DNA of 64,000 nucleotides from contig CAWHHJ010000027.1 of NCBI GenBank assembly GCA_963829085.1, forward strand, positions 1 through 64,000, in the 5' to 3' direction. Shown here one piece after another: positions 16,862 to 25,727 of the stretch. The notes below the pieces were generated by a model that worked only from the letters and a program-made list of their open reading frames with translations, did not search any database and was not told the DNA's origin. This DNA comes from PALSA-1004 sp963829085 (GTDB taxonomy: Bacteria; Pseudomonadota; Gammaproteobacteria; Burkholderiales; SG8-41). The translations under genes and the position numbers were made by a program. The stretch's first letter is position 1. Each line of letters opens with the position of its first letter.

Positions 16862-18307
16862 TCACTTCGTTCGAAAATTCACGCCGCTAAGCGTGCGATT
16901 GCCGCTCGTCTCATTTACATCTTGCTCACCACCGGCTTTTTCGGCCGCACCCAGCTTTTTCGGCCGCACCCAGCCGGACCGCACAATCTGCTTTTTCTCG
17001 GTATACGTGAGCTCGCCGGCTGGCACGTCTCGTGTGATGGTTGCGCCAGCGCCGATCGTGGCACCGGCACCAACGCTTACGGGAGCGACGAGTTGGACGT
17101 CGGATCCGATATGCACATTGTCGCCGATCTGCGTGCGATGCTTGTTGGCGCCATCGTAATTGCAAGTGATGGTGCCGGCGCCGACATTCACATCGCGGCC
17201 GACCGTCGTGTCGCCAATATACGCAAGGTGATTGGCCTTCGAGCCGGGACCGATGGCCGACGCTTTCACCTCCACGAAATTGCCGATATGCACGTCCGCA
17301 GCGAGCGAGGTTCCCGGGCGAATGCGGGTATAGGGGCCAAGCCGGCAGTTAACGCCGATCACCGCATCGTCGATCATCGTAAACGGCTCGACACGCGTTT
17401 GGCCGCCGACGCGCGCGTTGCGCAGCACGCAGTTGGCGCCGATCGATGCGCCATCATCAATCTCGACTGAACCCTCGAACACGCAATTGACATCGATGCT
17501 GACGTCCTTGCCGCATCGCAATTCGCCGCGCACATCGATACGTGCGGGATCGGCAAGCGTTACGCCGTCCTCGAGCAACCGCCTCGCGGTTTGCCGCTGC
17601 AGGGTGCGCTCTAGCTGTGCCAACTGCTGCCTGTTGTTAACGCCAAGCACTTCCGATGCGTCGCTCGCCTGCCACGCATCAACCTTCACGCCATCCTCGA
17701 TGGCGAGCGCGACAACGTCGGTGAGGTAGTACTCGCCTTGTGAATTCTTGTCGGATAATTTGTTAAGCCAGGTCTCTAGTTGTTTACCCGGCAGCATCAT
17801 GATGCCGGTATTGATTTCGCGTATGTTGCGCTGCTCGTCAGTGGCGTCTTTCTCTTCGACGATACCGGTGATTGCGCCGCGCGCGTCACGCACGATCCGG
17901 CCGTAGCCATGTGGATCCTCTAAGTTTGCAGTTAATATCGTGAGGCGGCTGTGATTCGAATCCACTAGCTGACATAACGTCGCAGCTGAGATGAGCGGGA
18001 CGTCGCCGTACAGCACAAGCGTCGCATTGCTCTTTGATAAGTGGGGTAGCGCCTGCTTGACTGCATGACCGGTACCGAGCTGCGGATGCTGCTTGACGAA
18101 TACGACATCATCGGCGCGTAGAGCCTGCGGCACTTGCTCACCGCCATGACCGTAGACCACGCCGATCATAGCCGGCTTGAGCGCGCGCGCCGTTGCGAGG
18201 ACATGACCCAGCAGCGGTTTGCCGGCGAGCGGTGCCAGGACCTTCGGCAACTCAGAGCGCATACGCTTGCCCTGTCCGGCGGCCAGGATCACTACATTGA
18301 AAGGCAT
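16862..18307 (-). CDS. glmU: Bifunctional GlmU uridyltransferase/acetyltransferase, altered C-terminus
   Basis: Acetylates glucosamine 1-phosphate and couples it to UTP to give UDP-GlcNAc. The start is the ATG at 18307, giving MPFNVVILAAGQGKRM with the pyrophosphorylase signature; a GTG at 18325 is possible but less likely. The N-terminal nucleotidyltransferase domain is followed by the left-handed beta-helix of hexapeptide repeats, including KANHLAYIGDTTVG and GTITCNYDGANKHRTQIG. The last residues are unusual: a 19-base tandem duplication at 16935-16972 shifts the frame after GWVRPKK. With one copy removed the gene would end GWVRPKKPVVSKM at a stop at 16915. As written it runs 30 residues past that lysine pair. 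The catalytic residues lie upstream, so activity is probably kept. Confidence 0.95.
   Translation of the reverse strand: MPFNVVILAAGQGKRMRSELPKVLAPLAGKPLLGHVLATARALKPAMIGVVYGHGGEQVPQALRADDVVFVKQHPQLGTGHAVKQALPHLSKSNATLVLYGDVPLISAATLCQLVDSNHSRLTILTANLEDPHGYGRIVRDARGAITGIVEEKDATDEQRNIREINTGIMMLPGKQLETWLNKLSDKNSQGEYYLTDVVALAIEDGVKVDAWQASDASEVLGVNNRQQLAQLERTLQRQTARRLLEDGVTLADPARIDVRGELRCGKDVSIDVNCVFEGSVEIDDGASIGANCVLRNARVGGQTRVEPFTMIDDAVIGVNCRLGPYTRIRPGTSLAADVHIGNFVEVKASAIGPGSKANHLAYIGDTTVGRDVNVGAGTITCNYDGANKHRTQIGDNVHIGSDVQLVAPVSVGAGATIGAGATITRDVPAGELTYTEKKQIVRSGWVRPKKLGAAEKAGGEQDVNETSGNRTLSGVNFRTK
16935..16972. repeat. 19-bp tandem direct repeat at the glmU 3' end
   Basis: Two identical copies of gctttttcggccgcaccca lie head to tail at 16935-16953 and 16954-16972. 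Since 19 is not a multiple of three, the duplication changes the reading frame at the end of glmU. The repeat is exact, which suggests a recent slippage event or an assembly artefact. Confidence 0.9.
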
Positions 18308-18337
18308 CGCGTAATTATCGCACACGGCAAATGCCGC

Positions 18338-19864
18338 CTACTGTGCCGCAAGTCGCATCGCAATGTAGCGTCCCAGTGCTTGCTGTTGCGAGGGACTCGT
18401 TACAAGTCCTGCCTTCGTGCGACGGTAAAGAATATCGTCGGCGGTCTGTGCCCACTCGTGCTCGATCATGTAATCAACTTCGCGAGCGTAGAGCTCGGCG
18501 CCGAAATATTCGCCGAGATCTTCGATCGAACGCACATTAGCAATCACGTGACTGACACAGCTTCCATGGCGCGATGCGAGCGCACTGCAGACGGCGGGCG
18601 GCATCCACGGTGGGAAGTTAATTCGCGTACGCGTATCCGCACCATCCGGATCTTTCGCGATTGCGCGGTCGCAGCCGGGTAGCGCAATGGTCGCAGTCCA
18701 GGCAGGGCGCATTGTCGGGAACCACGGTGTCAGTTTCTCCAGCGCGTGTTCTGCAAGCTTGCGGTAAGTGGTGATCTTGCCGCCAAACACCGATAGAACA
18801 GGGGCCGCGCCGCCGTCCGCCTTAACGCGCAACGCGTAATCGCGAGTGATCTCTGCGGCGGCAGCAGTGCCATCATCGTGCAGCGGACGCACACCTGCGT
18901 ATGACCACACCACATCGGCGGGTTTGATCCTGATCGCCATGTAACGATTCGCCGCACGACACAAATACGTTATCTCATCTTCGCCCGCCGCCGGCTTTTC
19001 GGGCATTTGCTCAACCGGGACATCCGTCGTTCCTATAAGCGTATATGCCCGCTCGTACGGAATCATAAACACCACGCGCCGATCGTCGTTCTGAAGAATG
19101 TAGGCATGGTCACCGTCGTAAAGCTTGTTTACGACAATGTGGCTGCCTTGCACGAGCCGGATGTCGTCGGCACTGCGCTGATGCAACCGATCATGCAATA
19201 CTTCTTTCACCCACGGACCCGCTGCATTCACGATAGCGCGAGCGCTGATCATACGGCTACCGCCAGCAGCAGTGACACGCACTTGCCAGCCGCTTGATGA
19301 GCGTTCAGCAGAGGCGCATTTAGTTCGCGTGTTGATTTCTGCGCCAAGCTCGCGCGCGCTCATTGCATTTGCAAGCACCAGACGTGCATCGTCGACGCGA
19401 CAGTCCGAATAGATGAACCCGCGCGCAAAACCAGGCTGCAGCCCCGCGCCGTAAGGGGACGTTGACAACGCGATGCCATGCGATTTCGGCAGCCGCGTGC
19501 GACGACCCAGGTGATCGTAGAGAAATAAACCGGCACGTATCAACCAACGTGGCCGCAGTTCCGGCTGGTGCGGCATGACAAAGCACAGCGGGCGGACGAG
19601 GTGCGGCGCGATGCTCATCAACACTTCGCGTTCGGCGAGCGCTTCGGCTACCAAGCGAAATTCATACTGCTCGAGATAGCGCAGGCCGCCGTGAATCAGC
19701 TTGCTGCTTTGCGATGATGTGGCCGCCGCGAGGTCGTCCTTCTCAACCAGCACGACTTTCAGGCCGCGCCCCGCGGCATCGCGCGCAATGCCGGCGCCGT
19801 TGATACCGCCACCGATGACTAGTAAGTCAAACTGCGGCGTGACCTCGCCCACATGCGGCCCCAT
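18338..19864 (-). CDS. glpD: Glycerol-3-phosphate dehydrogenase (FAD, aerobic)
   Basis: Membrane-associated flavoprotein that oxidises glycerol 3-phosphate to dihydroxyacetone phosphate and feeds electrons to quinone. The 508 residues begin with the FAD-binding fold FDLLVIGGGINGAGIARDAA at about 12-31, then VEKDDLAAATSSQSSKLIHG and GGLRYLEQYEFRLV, both family signatures. VFGGKITTYRKLAE marks the second cofactor region, and a C-terminal DAO-C-like domain follows. It sits alone between atpC and glmU; no glpK, glpF or glpR neighbour is visible, so its place here is not obviously functional. Gaps of 117 bases upstream and 30 downstream suggest it may share a transcript with glmU-glmS. Confidence 0.93.
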   Translation of the reverse strand: MGPHVGEVTPQFDLLVIGGGINGAGIARDAAGRGLKVVLVEKDDLAAATSSQSSKLIHGGLRYLEQYEFRLVAEALAEREVLMSIAPHLVRPLCFVMPHQPELRPRWLIRAGLFLYDHLGRRTRLPKSHGIALSTSPYGAGLQPGFARGFIYSDCRVDDARLVLANAMSARELGAEINTRTKCASAERSSSGWQVRVTAAGGSRMISARAIVNAAGPWVKEVLHDRLHQRSADDIRLVQGSHIVVNKLYDGDHAYILQNDDRRVVFMIPYERAYTLIGTTDVPVEQMPEKPAAGEDEITYLCRAANRYMAIRIKPADVVWSYAGVRPLHDDGTAAAAEITRDYALRVKADGGAAPVLSVFGGKITTYRKLAEHALEKLTPWFPTMRPAWTATIALPGCDRAIAKDPDGADTRTRINFPPWMPPAVCSALASRHGSCVSHVIANVRSIEDLGEYFGAELYAREVDYMIEHEWAQTADDILYRRTKAGLVTSPSQQQALGRYIAMRLAAQ

Positions 19865-19958
19865 GGTTGAAGGCCGTTAGTCTACGCTTGAACGAGTTTT
19901 ATGGACTGCGCTGACAACACCTGCGCCGATCGGTTTTCGCGCTCGAGCGACGCAATGT

Positions 19959-19974
19959 GGGCGGCTTGCCGCCC
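19959..19974 (-). terminator. Hairpin just after atpC, possible end of the atp operon
   Basis: gggcgg (19959-19964) and ccgccc (19969-19974) form a perfect 6-bp GC stem with a 4-base loop, 7 bases past the atpC stop. There is no T-run on the minus strand, so intrinsic termination would be weak at best. Confidence 0.3.
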
Positions 19975-19981
19975 GTCCTGA

Positions 19982-20404
19982 CTATTTACGCGACCTGAGC
20001 TTGCGTATGGCGGCGAGCTGGGCGGCCAAGCTAGCCAGCTCTGCTTCCACCGAGGCTACTTCCTGTTTACCTCTGACCGACGATCGTGCGGCTTCGGCGC
20101 GCTGGATGGCTTCGTTGGCTTTGGCTTCATCGAGATCGTGCCCGCGTATGGCGGTGTCCGCCAGAACGGTAACCACCTTGGGCTGCACCTCAAGTATGCC
20201 GCCAGCAACGAAAATCAATTCTTCTGTGGCTTCGCCGGCTGGTTTGATGCGTACCGATCCGGGCTTGATGCGGGTAATGAGCGGCGTGTGCTGCGGATAG
20301 ATGCCGAGCTCTCCGGCTTCGCCAGGCAGCACCACAAACTCCGCTTCGCCCGAGTAGATGCTTTCTTCGGCGCTGACGACGTCGACGTGTATCGTGTTAG
20401 CCAT
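19982..20404 (-). CDS. atpC: ATP synthase F1 epsilon subunit
   Basis: Epsilon subunit of the F1 central stalk, which couples rotation to the catalytic head and inhibits ATP hydrolysis. At 140 residues it is of normal length. The N-terminal beta-sandwich opens IHVDVVSAEESIYSGEAEFV and contains GELGIYPQHTPLITRIKPG, the standard signature. The C-terminal helical pair, rich in Ala, Glu and Arg, ends KLRSRK. It is the last gene of the atp operon, 9 bases after atpD. Confidence 0.96.
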   Translation of the reverse strand: MANTIHVDVVSAEESIYSGEAEFVVLPGEAGELGIYPQHTPLITRIKPGSVRIKPAGEATEELIFVAGGILEVQPKVVTVLADTAIRGHDLDEAKANEAIQRAEAARSSVRGKQEVASVEAELASLAAQLAAIRKLRSRK

Positions 20405-20413
20405 GGAAATGCC

Positions 20414-21844
20414 CTATTGCAGGGACTTCGCTTTCTCGATCGCTTCCTCAATGGGGCCGACCATGTAGAAGGCCTGCTCGGGAATCTGGTCGCATTCGCC
20501 TTCGACGATCATCTTGAAACCCCTGATGGTGTCCTTGAGGGTTACGTATTTGCCGGGTGACCCGGTGAATACCTCGGCCACGTGAAAAGGCTGCGACAGG
20601 AAACGCTGGATCTTGCGTGCGCGGCCAACGGCGAGCTTGTCTTCGGGCGACAACTCATCCATACCCAGGATCGCGATGATGTCACGCAATTCCTTGTAGC
20701 GCTGCAGCACTTCCTGCACTGCACGCGTGGTGTTGTAATGCTCTTCGCCGATGACGTTCGGATCAACCTGGCGCGAAGTCGAATCGAGCGGATCCACCGA
20801 CGGATAGATGCCGAGCGAGGCGATCTCGCGCGACAACACAATGGTCGCGTCTAGGTGTCCGAATGTGGTGGCGGGCGAGGGGTCGGTCAAATCGTCGGCA
20901 GGGACATAAATCGCCTGGATCGACGTGATCGAACCGGTCTTGGTCGACGTGATGCGTTCCTGCAGTCTGCCCATCTCCTCGGCCAGCGTGGGCTGGTAAC
21001 CCACTGCCGACGGCATGCGGCCAAGCAAAGCCGACACTTCGGTGCCGGCGAGTGTGAAGCGGTAAATGTTGTCGATAAAAAGCAGAATGTCCCGGCCTTC
21101 GTCGCGGAAGCTCTCGGCCATGGTCAAGCCGGTCAGCGCGACCCGCAGGCGGTTGCCGGGCGGCTCATTCATCTGGCCGAACACCATCGCCACCTTGGAC
21201 TTTGAAAGATCTTCCTGCACGATGACTTTGGCTTCCGACATTTCGTGATAGAAGTCGTTGCCCTCGCGTGTGCGCTCGCCCACGCCCGCAAACACCGACA
21301 ATCCGGAGTGCTGTGTCGCAATGTTGTTGATCAGCTCAAGCATCGTCACGGTCTTGCCGACGCCGGCGCCCCCGAACAGGCCAATCTTGCCACCCTTGGC
21401 GAACGGGCAAATCAGGTCAATAACCTTGATGCCCGTTTCGAGCAGCTCGACCGACGGTGAAAGCTCGTCGAATTTCGGCGCGGATTGGTGAATCGCGCGC
21501 CGCTCGTCGGTTAGGATCGCACCGCGCTCATCGATCGGACGGCCGAGCACGTCCATCACGCGGCCCAGCGTCGCCTGGCCGACCGGCACTGAAATTGGCT
21601 TGCCGGTGCCCGCGACTTTCATGCCTCGACGCAAGCCATCTGAAGAACCCAGTGCAATCGTGCGCACGATGCCGTCGCCGAGCTGCTGCTCGACTTCAAA
21701 AGTCAGCCCCCGCTCCGCGAGCTTATTGGAAGCGTCCTCGGTCAGCGTAAGCGCGTCATACACTTTCGGCATCGAGTCGCGCGGGAACTCGATGTCGATA
21801 ACGGCGCCGATACATTGGACGATGGTGCCTTGAGCTTGTGCCAT
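20414..21844 (-). CDS. atpD: ATP synthase F1 beta subunit
   Basis: Catalytic subunit of F1, three copies per enzyme. The 476-residue protein contains the Walker A motif GGAGVGKTVTML (about 155-166), GERTREGNDFYHEM with the catalytic Glu region, the Walker B LLFIDNIYRF and ALLGRMPSAVGYQPTLAEEM. Tyr replaces the more usual Phe in DNIFRF, a mild change. TTFGHLDATIVLSR and GMDELSPEDKL are standard. It lies between atpG and atpC on the same strand, in the canonical order. Confidence 0.97.
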   Translation of the reverse strand: MAQAQGTIVQCIGAVIDIEFPRDSMPKVYDALTLTEDASNKLAERGLTFEVEQQLGDGIVRTIALGSSDGLRRGMKVAGTGKPISVPVGQATLGRVMDVLGRPIDERGAILTDERRAIHQSAPKFDELSPSVELLETGIKVIDLICPFAKGGKIGLFGGAGVGKTVTMLELINNIATQHSGLSVFAGVGERTREGNDFYHEMSEAKVIVQEDLSKSKVAMVFGQMNEPPGNRLRVALTGLTMAESFRDEGRDILLFIDNIYRFTLAGTEVSALLGRMPSAVGYQPTLAEEMGRLQERITSTKTGSITSIQAIYVPADDLTDPSPATTFGHLDATIVLSREIASLGIYPSVDPLDSTSRQVDPNVIGEEHYNTTRAVQEVLQRYKELRDIIAILGMDELSPEDKLAVGRARKIQRFLSQPFHVAEVFTGSPGKYVTLKDTIRGFKMIVEGECDQIPEQAFYMVGPIEEAIEKAKSLQ

Positions 21845-21885
21845 AACGATGTCCTAACTGTTCATTTCAATTGGTCGGTGCTGCG

Positions 21886-22750
21886 CTAGACAGCTGCGGC
21901 GCCGGCGACGATTTCCGAGAGTTCCTGGGTAATCGCAGCTTGGCGGGATTTGTTGTAAACCAGCGTCAATTCGGCGATCACGTTGTTAGCATTGTCCGAC
22001 GCCGCTTTCATCGCGACCATGCGCGCCGATTGTTCGGAAGCCATGTTTTCCGCCACCGCCTGATAAATAATCGCTTCGATGTAGCGCATCAGTACCTGGT
22101 CAAGCACTGTTTTGGCCTCGGGTTCATAGATGTAATCCCACGACCCTGTCGGTGACCCCAAGCGTTCCCCGCTTAAGGGTAAGAGCTGCTCCATCACCGG
22201 TTCCTGCTTCATGGTATTGATGAACTTGGTGTAAAAAATCACCAGCCTGTCGAAGCGGTCCTTGATGTAGCCGTCGAGCATGGCCTTGGTGGCCCCTACG
22301 AGTTTGTCCATCTGCGGCCGATCGCCAAGCTGCACCGCGCTGGAAATTACGTTTGCACCGAGGCGCTGCATGAAGCCCAAGCCGCGATTGCCGAAGCAGC
22401 ACACATCGAATGATTCGCCCTTCGCTTCCCACTCCTTCATGTGGGTTAGCGCCAGACGCTGAACGTTGGTATTGAGTCCGCCGCACAGCCCTTTGTCGGC
22501 AGTAATCACGATGATGCCAATTCTTTTTACGGTATCGCGGGCCACCAGGAATGGATGGCGGTACTCCGGATTGGCGTGTGAAAGATGTGCCGCCACGTTG
22601 CGTATTTTTTCGCCGTATGGCCGCGCCGCGCGCATACGGTCCTGTGCTTTGCGCATTTTCGAGGCGGCGACCATCTCCATCGCCTTGGTGATCTTGCGCG
22701 TGACTTTGCACGCTCTTGATCTTGTTTCGAATTTCCTTGCTGCCTGCCAT
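21886..22750 (-). CDS. atpG: ATP synthase F1 gamma subunit, one frameshift
   Basis: Gamma forms the rotor shaft inside the alpha/beta ring. The start at 22750 gives MAGSKEIRNKIKSVQS, the expected N-terminus, but the frame then fails; the correct continuation TRKITKAMEMVAASKMRKAQ is in another frame. One extra base near 22702 explains this. From there the frame runs intact to the C-terminal helix, which ends with the gamma signature ITQELSEIVAGAAAV. The joined length of about 288 codons is normal. A broken gamma subunit would kill the enzyme, so this is most likely a sequencing error. It is preceded by atpA (55-base gap) and followed by atpD (41-base gap). Confidence 0.92.
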
Positions 22751-22805
22751 GCGTCTCGTCCTTGACCGGCAAATGCGCCGGATTCGAAGTTATCGCCTCA
22801 ACGAC

Positions 22806-24353
22806 TTAGTAGCTGCCGTTTTTCTTCCAGTCGTCAATGGCTGCCTTAAGCGCTTCCTCGTCATCGGCGCTGATGTCTTTCTTCTGTTCGATTCCATCGA
22901 ACAACGGCGCATATTTGGACTTCATGTGGTCGCGCAGGCTGCGCTCCGCCGCCAGCGCCTTTTTCAGGTCGATATCGTCGAAATAGCCGCTGTTCACCGC
23001 GAACAACGTCAAAGCCATTTCGTTGACCTGCATTGGCTGGTACTGCGCCTGTTTCAGCAACTCTGTAACCATGCGTCCACGCTCGAGTTGCTTGCGGGTG
23101 GATTCATCGAGGTCCGAGGCAAATTGAGCGAACGCCGCCAGCTCGCGGAATTGCGCCAATGAAAGGCGCACGCCACCGCCGACGTCTCTGCGTTTCATGA
23201 CCTTGGTTTGCGCGGCGCCGCCAACCCGCGACACTGAAATACCGGCGTTAATGGCGGGACGCACGCCGGCATTGAACAAGTCGGTCTCAAGGAAAATCTG
23301 GCCATCGGTGATCGAGATCACATTGGTGGGCACGAACGCCGAGACGTCGCCTGCCTGCGTTTCGATGACGGGCAAAGCCGTGAGCGAGCCAGTTTTGCCT
23401 TTGACCTCACCCTTGGTGAATTTCTCGACGTATTCCTCGTTGACGCGTGCCGCACGTTCAAGCAGGCGCGAGTGCAGGTAAAACACGTCGCCGGGATACG
23501 CTTCGCGGCCCGGCGGACGGCGCAACAAGAGGGAGACCTGACGATAGGCCCACGCCTGCTTGGTGAGGTCGTCGTAAATGATCAGCGCATCCTGCCCGCG
23601 GTCGCGGAAATACTCGCCCATGGTGCAGCCGGAGTACGGCGCGATGTATTGCATGGCAGCTGACTCGGACGCGGTCGCGGCGACCACGATGGTGTAGGCC
23701 ATTGCACCGTGTTCTTCTAACTTGCGCACTACGTTCGCAACGGTTGAGGCTTTTTGACCGATCGCAACGTAAATACAGAACAGGTCCTTGCCTTTTTGAT
23801 TGATGATGGTGTCGACCGCAACCGCGGTTTTGCCGGTCTGGCGGTCGCCGATGATGAGCTCGCGCTGGCCGCGGCCGACAGGAACCATCGCGTCGATAGC
23901 CTTGAGTCCCGTCTGAACCGGCTGCGACACCGATTTGCGCGCAATCACGCCGGGCGCGACTTTCTCGATGACGTCTGTGAGCTTGGCGTTGATCGGGCCC
24001 TTGCCGTCGATCGGTTGCCCGAGCGAATTAACCACGCGCCCGATGAGTTCCGGGCCGATGGGCACGGAAAGAATCTGGCCGGTGCACTTGACCGTATCGC
24101 CCTCCGAAATATGCTCGTATTCACCGAGCACAACCGCGCCGACCGCATCTCGTTCGAGATTCAGCGCAAGGCCAAACGTATTCTTCGGGAATTCGAGCAT
24201 CTCGCCCTGCATGACATCGGCGAGCCCATGAATACGACAGATGCCGTCGGTAACCGAAATAACGGTGCCCTGCGTGCGCGATTCGGTCGTCGCACCCAGG
24301 TTCTGAATCCTGCTTCTGATGAGTTCGCTGATTTCTGATGGATTGAGTTGCAT
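22806..24353 (-). CDS. atpA: ATP synthase F1 alpha subunit
   Basis: Regulatory, non-catalytic nucleotide-binding subunit of F1; 515 residues. Visible signatures are the Walker A motif GDRQTGKTAVAVD (about 169-181), the Walker B region DALIIYDDLTKQAWAYRQ, LLLRRPPGREAYPGDVFYLH, and VGGAAQTKVMKR. The N-terminus MQLNPSEISELIRSRIQNL is the helix that contacts the delta subunit. It lies 11 bases after atpH and before atpG in the usual operon order. Confidence 0.97.
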   Translation of the reverse strand: MQLNPSEISELIRSRIQNLGATTESRTQGTVISVTDGICRIHGLADVMQGEMLEFPKNTFGLALNLERDAVGAVVLGEYEHISEGDTVKCTGQILSVPIGPELIGRVVNSLGQPIDGKGPINAKLTDVIEKVAPGVIARKSVSQPVQTGLKAIDAMVPVGRGQRELIIGDRQTGKTAVAVDTIINQKGKDLFCIYVAIGQKASTVANVVRKLEEHGAMAYTIVVAATASESAAMQYIAPYSGCTMGEYFRDRGQDALIIYDDLTKQAWAYRQVSLLLRRPPGREAYPGDVFYLHSRLLERAARVNEEYVEKFTKGEVKGKTGSLTALPVIETQAGDVSAFVPTNVISITDGQIFLETDLFNAGVRPAINAGISVSRVGGAAQTKVMKRRDVGGGVRLSLAQFRELAAFAQFASDLDESTRKQLERGRMVTELLKQAQYQPMQVNEMALTLFAVNSGYFDDIDLKKALAAERSLRDHMKSKYAPLFDGIEQKKDISADDEEALKAAIDDWKKNGSY

Positions 24354-24364
24354 CTCTGATACTC

Positions 24365-24901
24365 CTAACGGGTAAGCGCAGCCGACATCGCATCGAGTCT
24401 GCCGCGCACGGTCGCATCGAAAACTTTGTCGCCGACTACAATTTTCACGCCGCCGATCAAATTCGGATCGACAGTTACTTCAGCACGCACCTTGCGCCGG
24501 TATTTCGCTTCGAGTTTATGCACGAGCTGATCGGTCTGTGGGTCATCGATCGCGAACGCCGAGAAAATATGCGCTTCGATGACGCCCTCGTGCTCGCGCC
24601 TCAAATCTTCGTAGAGCTGGCGGATTGCGGGGATGACAGTCAAGCGGTCATTCTGCGCGAGCATTTGCACGAAATTTCTGCCCGCACCATCCAGTTGTTC
24701 GCCACACACGCCCAGAATTAGGCTCTCGAGTTCCTGCGCGCTGACATTCGGGTCGCCGATGCTGGCTGCCACGCGCGTATCCTGCACCACCATTTCGAGC
24801 AAGCGCAGATTCGCCGACCACTGATCAAAAGACGCTTTCTCGCGCGCGAGCCGGAAAGCAGCTTCGGCGTAAGGCCGGGCGATAGTGATATCTTCGGCCA
24901 T
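24365..24901 (-). CDS. atpH: ATP synthase F1 delta subunit
   Basis: Delta links the F1 head to the b-subunit stator. The 178-residue protein opens ITIARPYAEAAFRLAREK, the family signature, has an all-helical N-terminal domain, and ends with the conserved VDPNLIGGVKIVVGDKVFD followed by DATVRGRLDAMSAAL. It is 9 bases downstream of atpF and 11 upstream of atpA. Confidence 0.95.
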   Translation of the reverse strand: MAEDITIARPYAEAAFRLAREKASFDQWSANLRLLEMVVQDTRVAASIGDPNVSAQELESLILGVCGEQLDGAGRNFVQMLAQNDRLTVIPAIRQLYEDLRREHEGVIEAHIFSAFAIDDPQTDQLVHKLEAKYRRKVRAEVTVDPNLIGGVKIVVGDKVFDATVRGRLDAMSAALTR

Positions 24902-24910
24902 GATCGCGCC

Positions 24911-25381
24911 TTACAGTTCGTCCTGCACTGTCCGCAGTAGATCAGCGTGTGTTCTCGCGTCTACTTCGCGTCGCAGGATTTTCTCCGCGCCAGCTACTGC
25001 CAGCAGCGAGACCTGTGCGCGCAGGGATTCCTTGGCACGCGAGACTTCCTGACTAATCTCCGCTTTAGCTGCTAATTTCTCGCGATTACCTTCCTCACGC
25101 GCCGCGCTTTTAGCTTCCTCGATCATCTGCGTAGCGCGCTTTTCAGCCTGCGCCACAATCTCACCGGCGCGCACGCGTGCCTTGGCGATCTCTTCATCCG
25201 CCCGGCGCGCGGAAACCTCGAGAGAGCGCTTGCCTTCTTCGCCGGCCGCGAGCCCATCCGCGATCTGTTTCTGGCGCGTCTCGATTGCGCGCATGAGCGG
25301 CGGCCAGATGAAGGCTGCAGTGAACCAGATAAATGCCCCGAACGAGATCGCCTGGGCAATAAGCGTCATATTGATATTCAT
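24911..25381 (-). CDS. atpF: ATP synthase F0 b subunit
   Basis: The b subunit is the outer stator stalk. At 156 residues it has one N-terminal membrane helix, starting MNINMTLIAQAISFGAFIWF (about 4-26), then the cytoplasmic turn WPPLMRAIETRQKQIADGL and a long charged coiled coil rich in Ala, Glu, Lys and Arg. Length and layout match the family. It sits between atpE and atpH. Confidence 0.95.
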   Translation of the reverse strand: MNINMTLIAQAISFGAFIWFTAAFIWPPLMRAIETRQKQIADGLAAGEEGKRSLEVSARRADEEIAKARVRAGEIVAQAEKRATQMIEEAKSAAREEGNREKLAAKAEISQEVSRAKESLRAQVSLLAVAGAEKILRREVDARTHADLLRTVQDEL

Positions 25382-25408
25382 GATGCTTCCTTACGAGGCG
25401 ACCGTGGG

Positions 25409-25681
25409 TTAGCGGAGCACTGCCAGCAAGGGGTTGGCGAACGCAAAGAACATCGCGAGACCGACGCCAATGATGAACGAGGCGTCAATCAGCCCTAACA
25501 GCAGGAACACTTTGGCCTGCAGTTGCGGCATGAGTTCCGGCTGACGCGCCGCGCCCTCGAGAAAGCGGCTGCACATGATACCGACGCCGACGCACGCGCC
25601 AAGCGCGCCTAAGCCGATCATGAGGCCGATGCCTATGCCGGTTGAAGCCTGCACCATTGCCATCAGTTGTAACTTGTCCAT
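25409..25681 (-). CDS. atpE: ATP synthase F0 c subunit
   Basis: The ring-forming proteolipid of F0. The 90-residue protein is two membrane helices joined by a polar loop with ARQPEL. The second helix carries the ion-binding carboxylate in LLGLIDASFIIGVGLAMFF, an Asp. I see no Gln/Glu/Ser-Thr pattern typical of sodium-binding rings, so proton coupling is likely. The first helix is a Gly-rich repeat, IGIGLMIGLGALGACVGVGI. Confidence 0.95.
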   Translation of the reverse strand: MDKLQLMAMVQASTGIGIGLMIGLGALGACVGVGIMCSRFLEGAARQPELMPQLQAKVFLLLGLIDASFIIGVGLAMFFAFANPLLAVLR

Positions 25682-25727
25682 TTACTGTCCTTTCTTGAAC
25701 GGGGTTTGGTTTTGAGTAAAAGCGGAA

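Noticed and set aside
16358..17470. 370-codon plus-strand open frame
   Set aside because: It lies antisense to the end of glmU and start of glmS, which are unmistakable; the sequence is a mirror frame of the hexapeptide repeats.
20573..20588. Possible third parS (ccacgtgaaaag) inside atpD
   Set aside because: Only the central cacgtgaaa matches; five of sixteen positions differ from the consensus.
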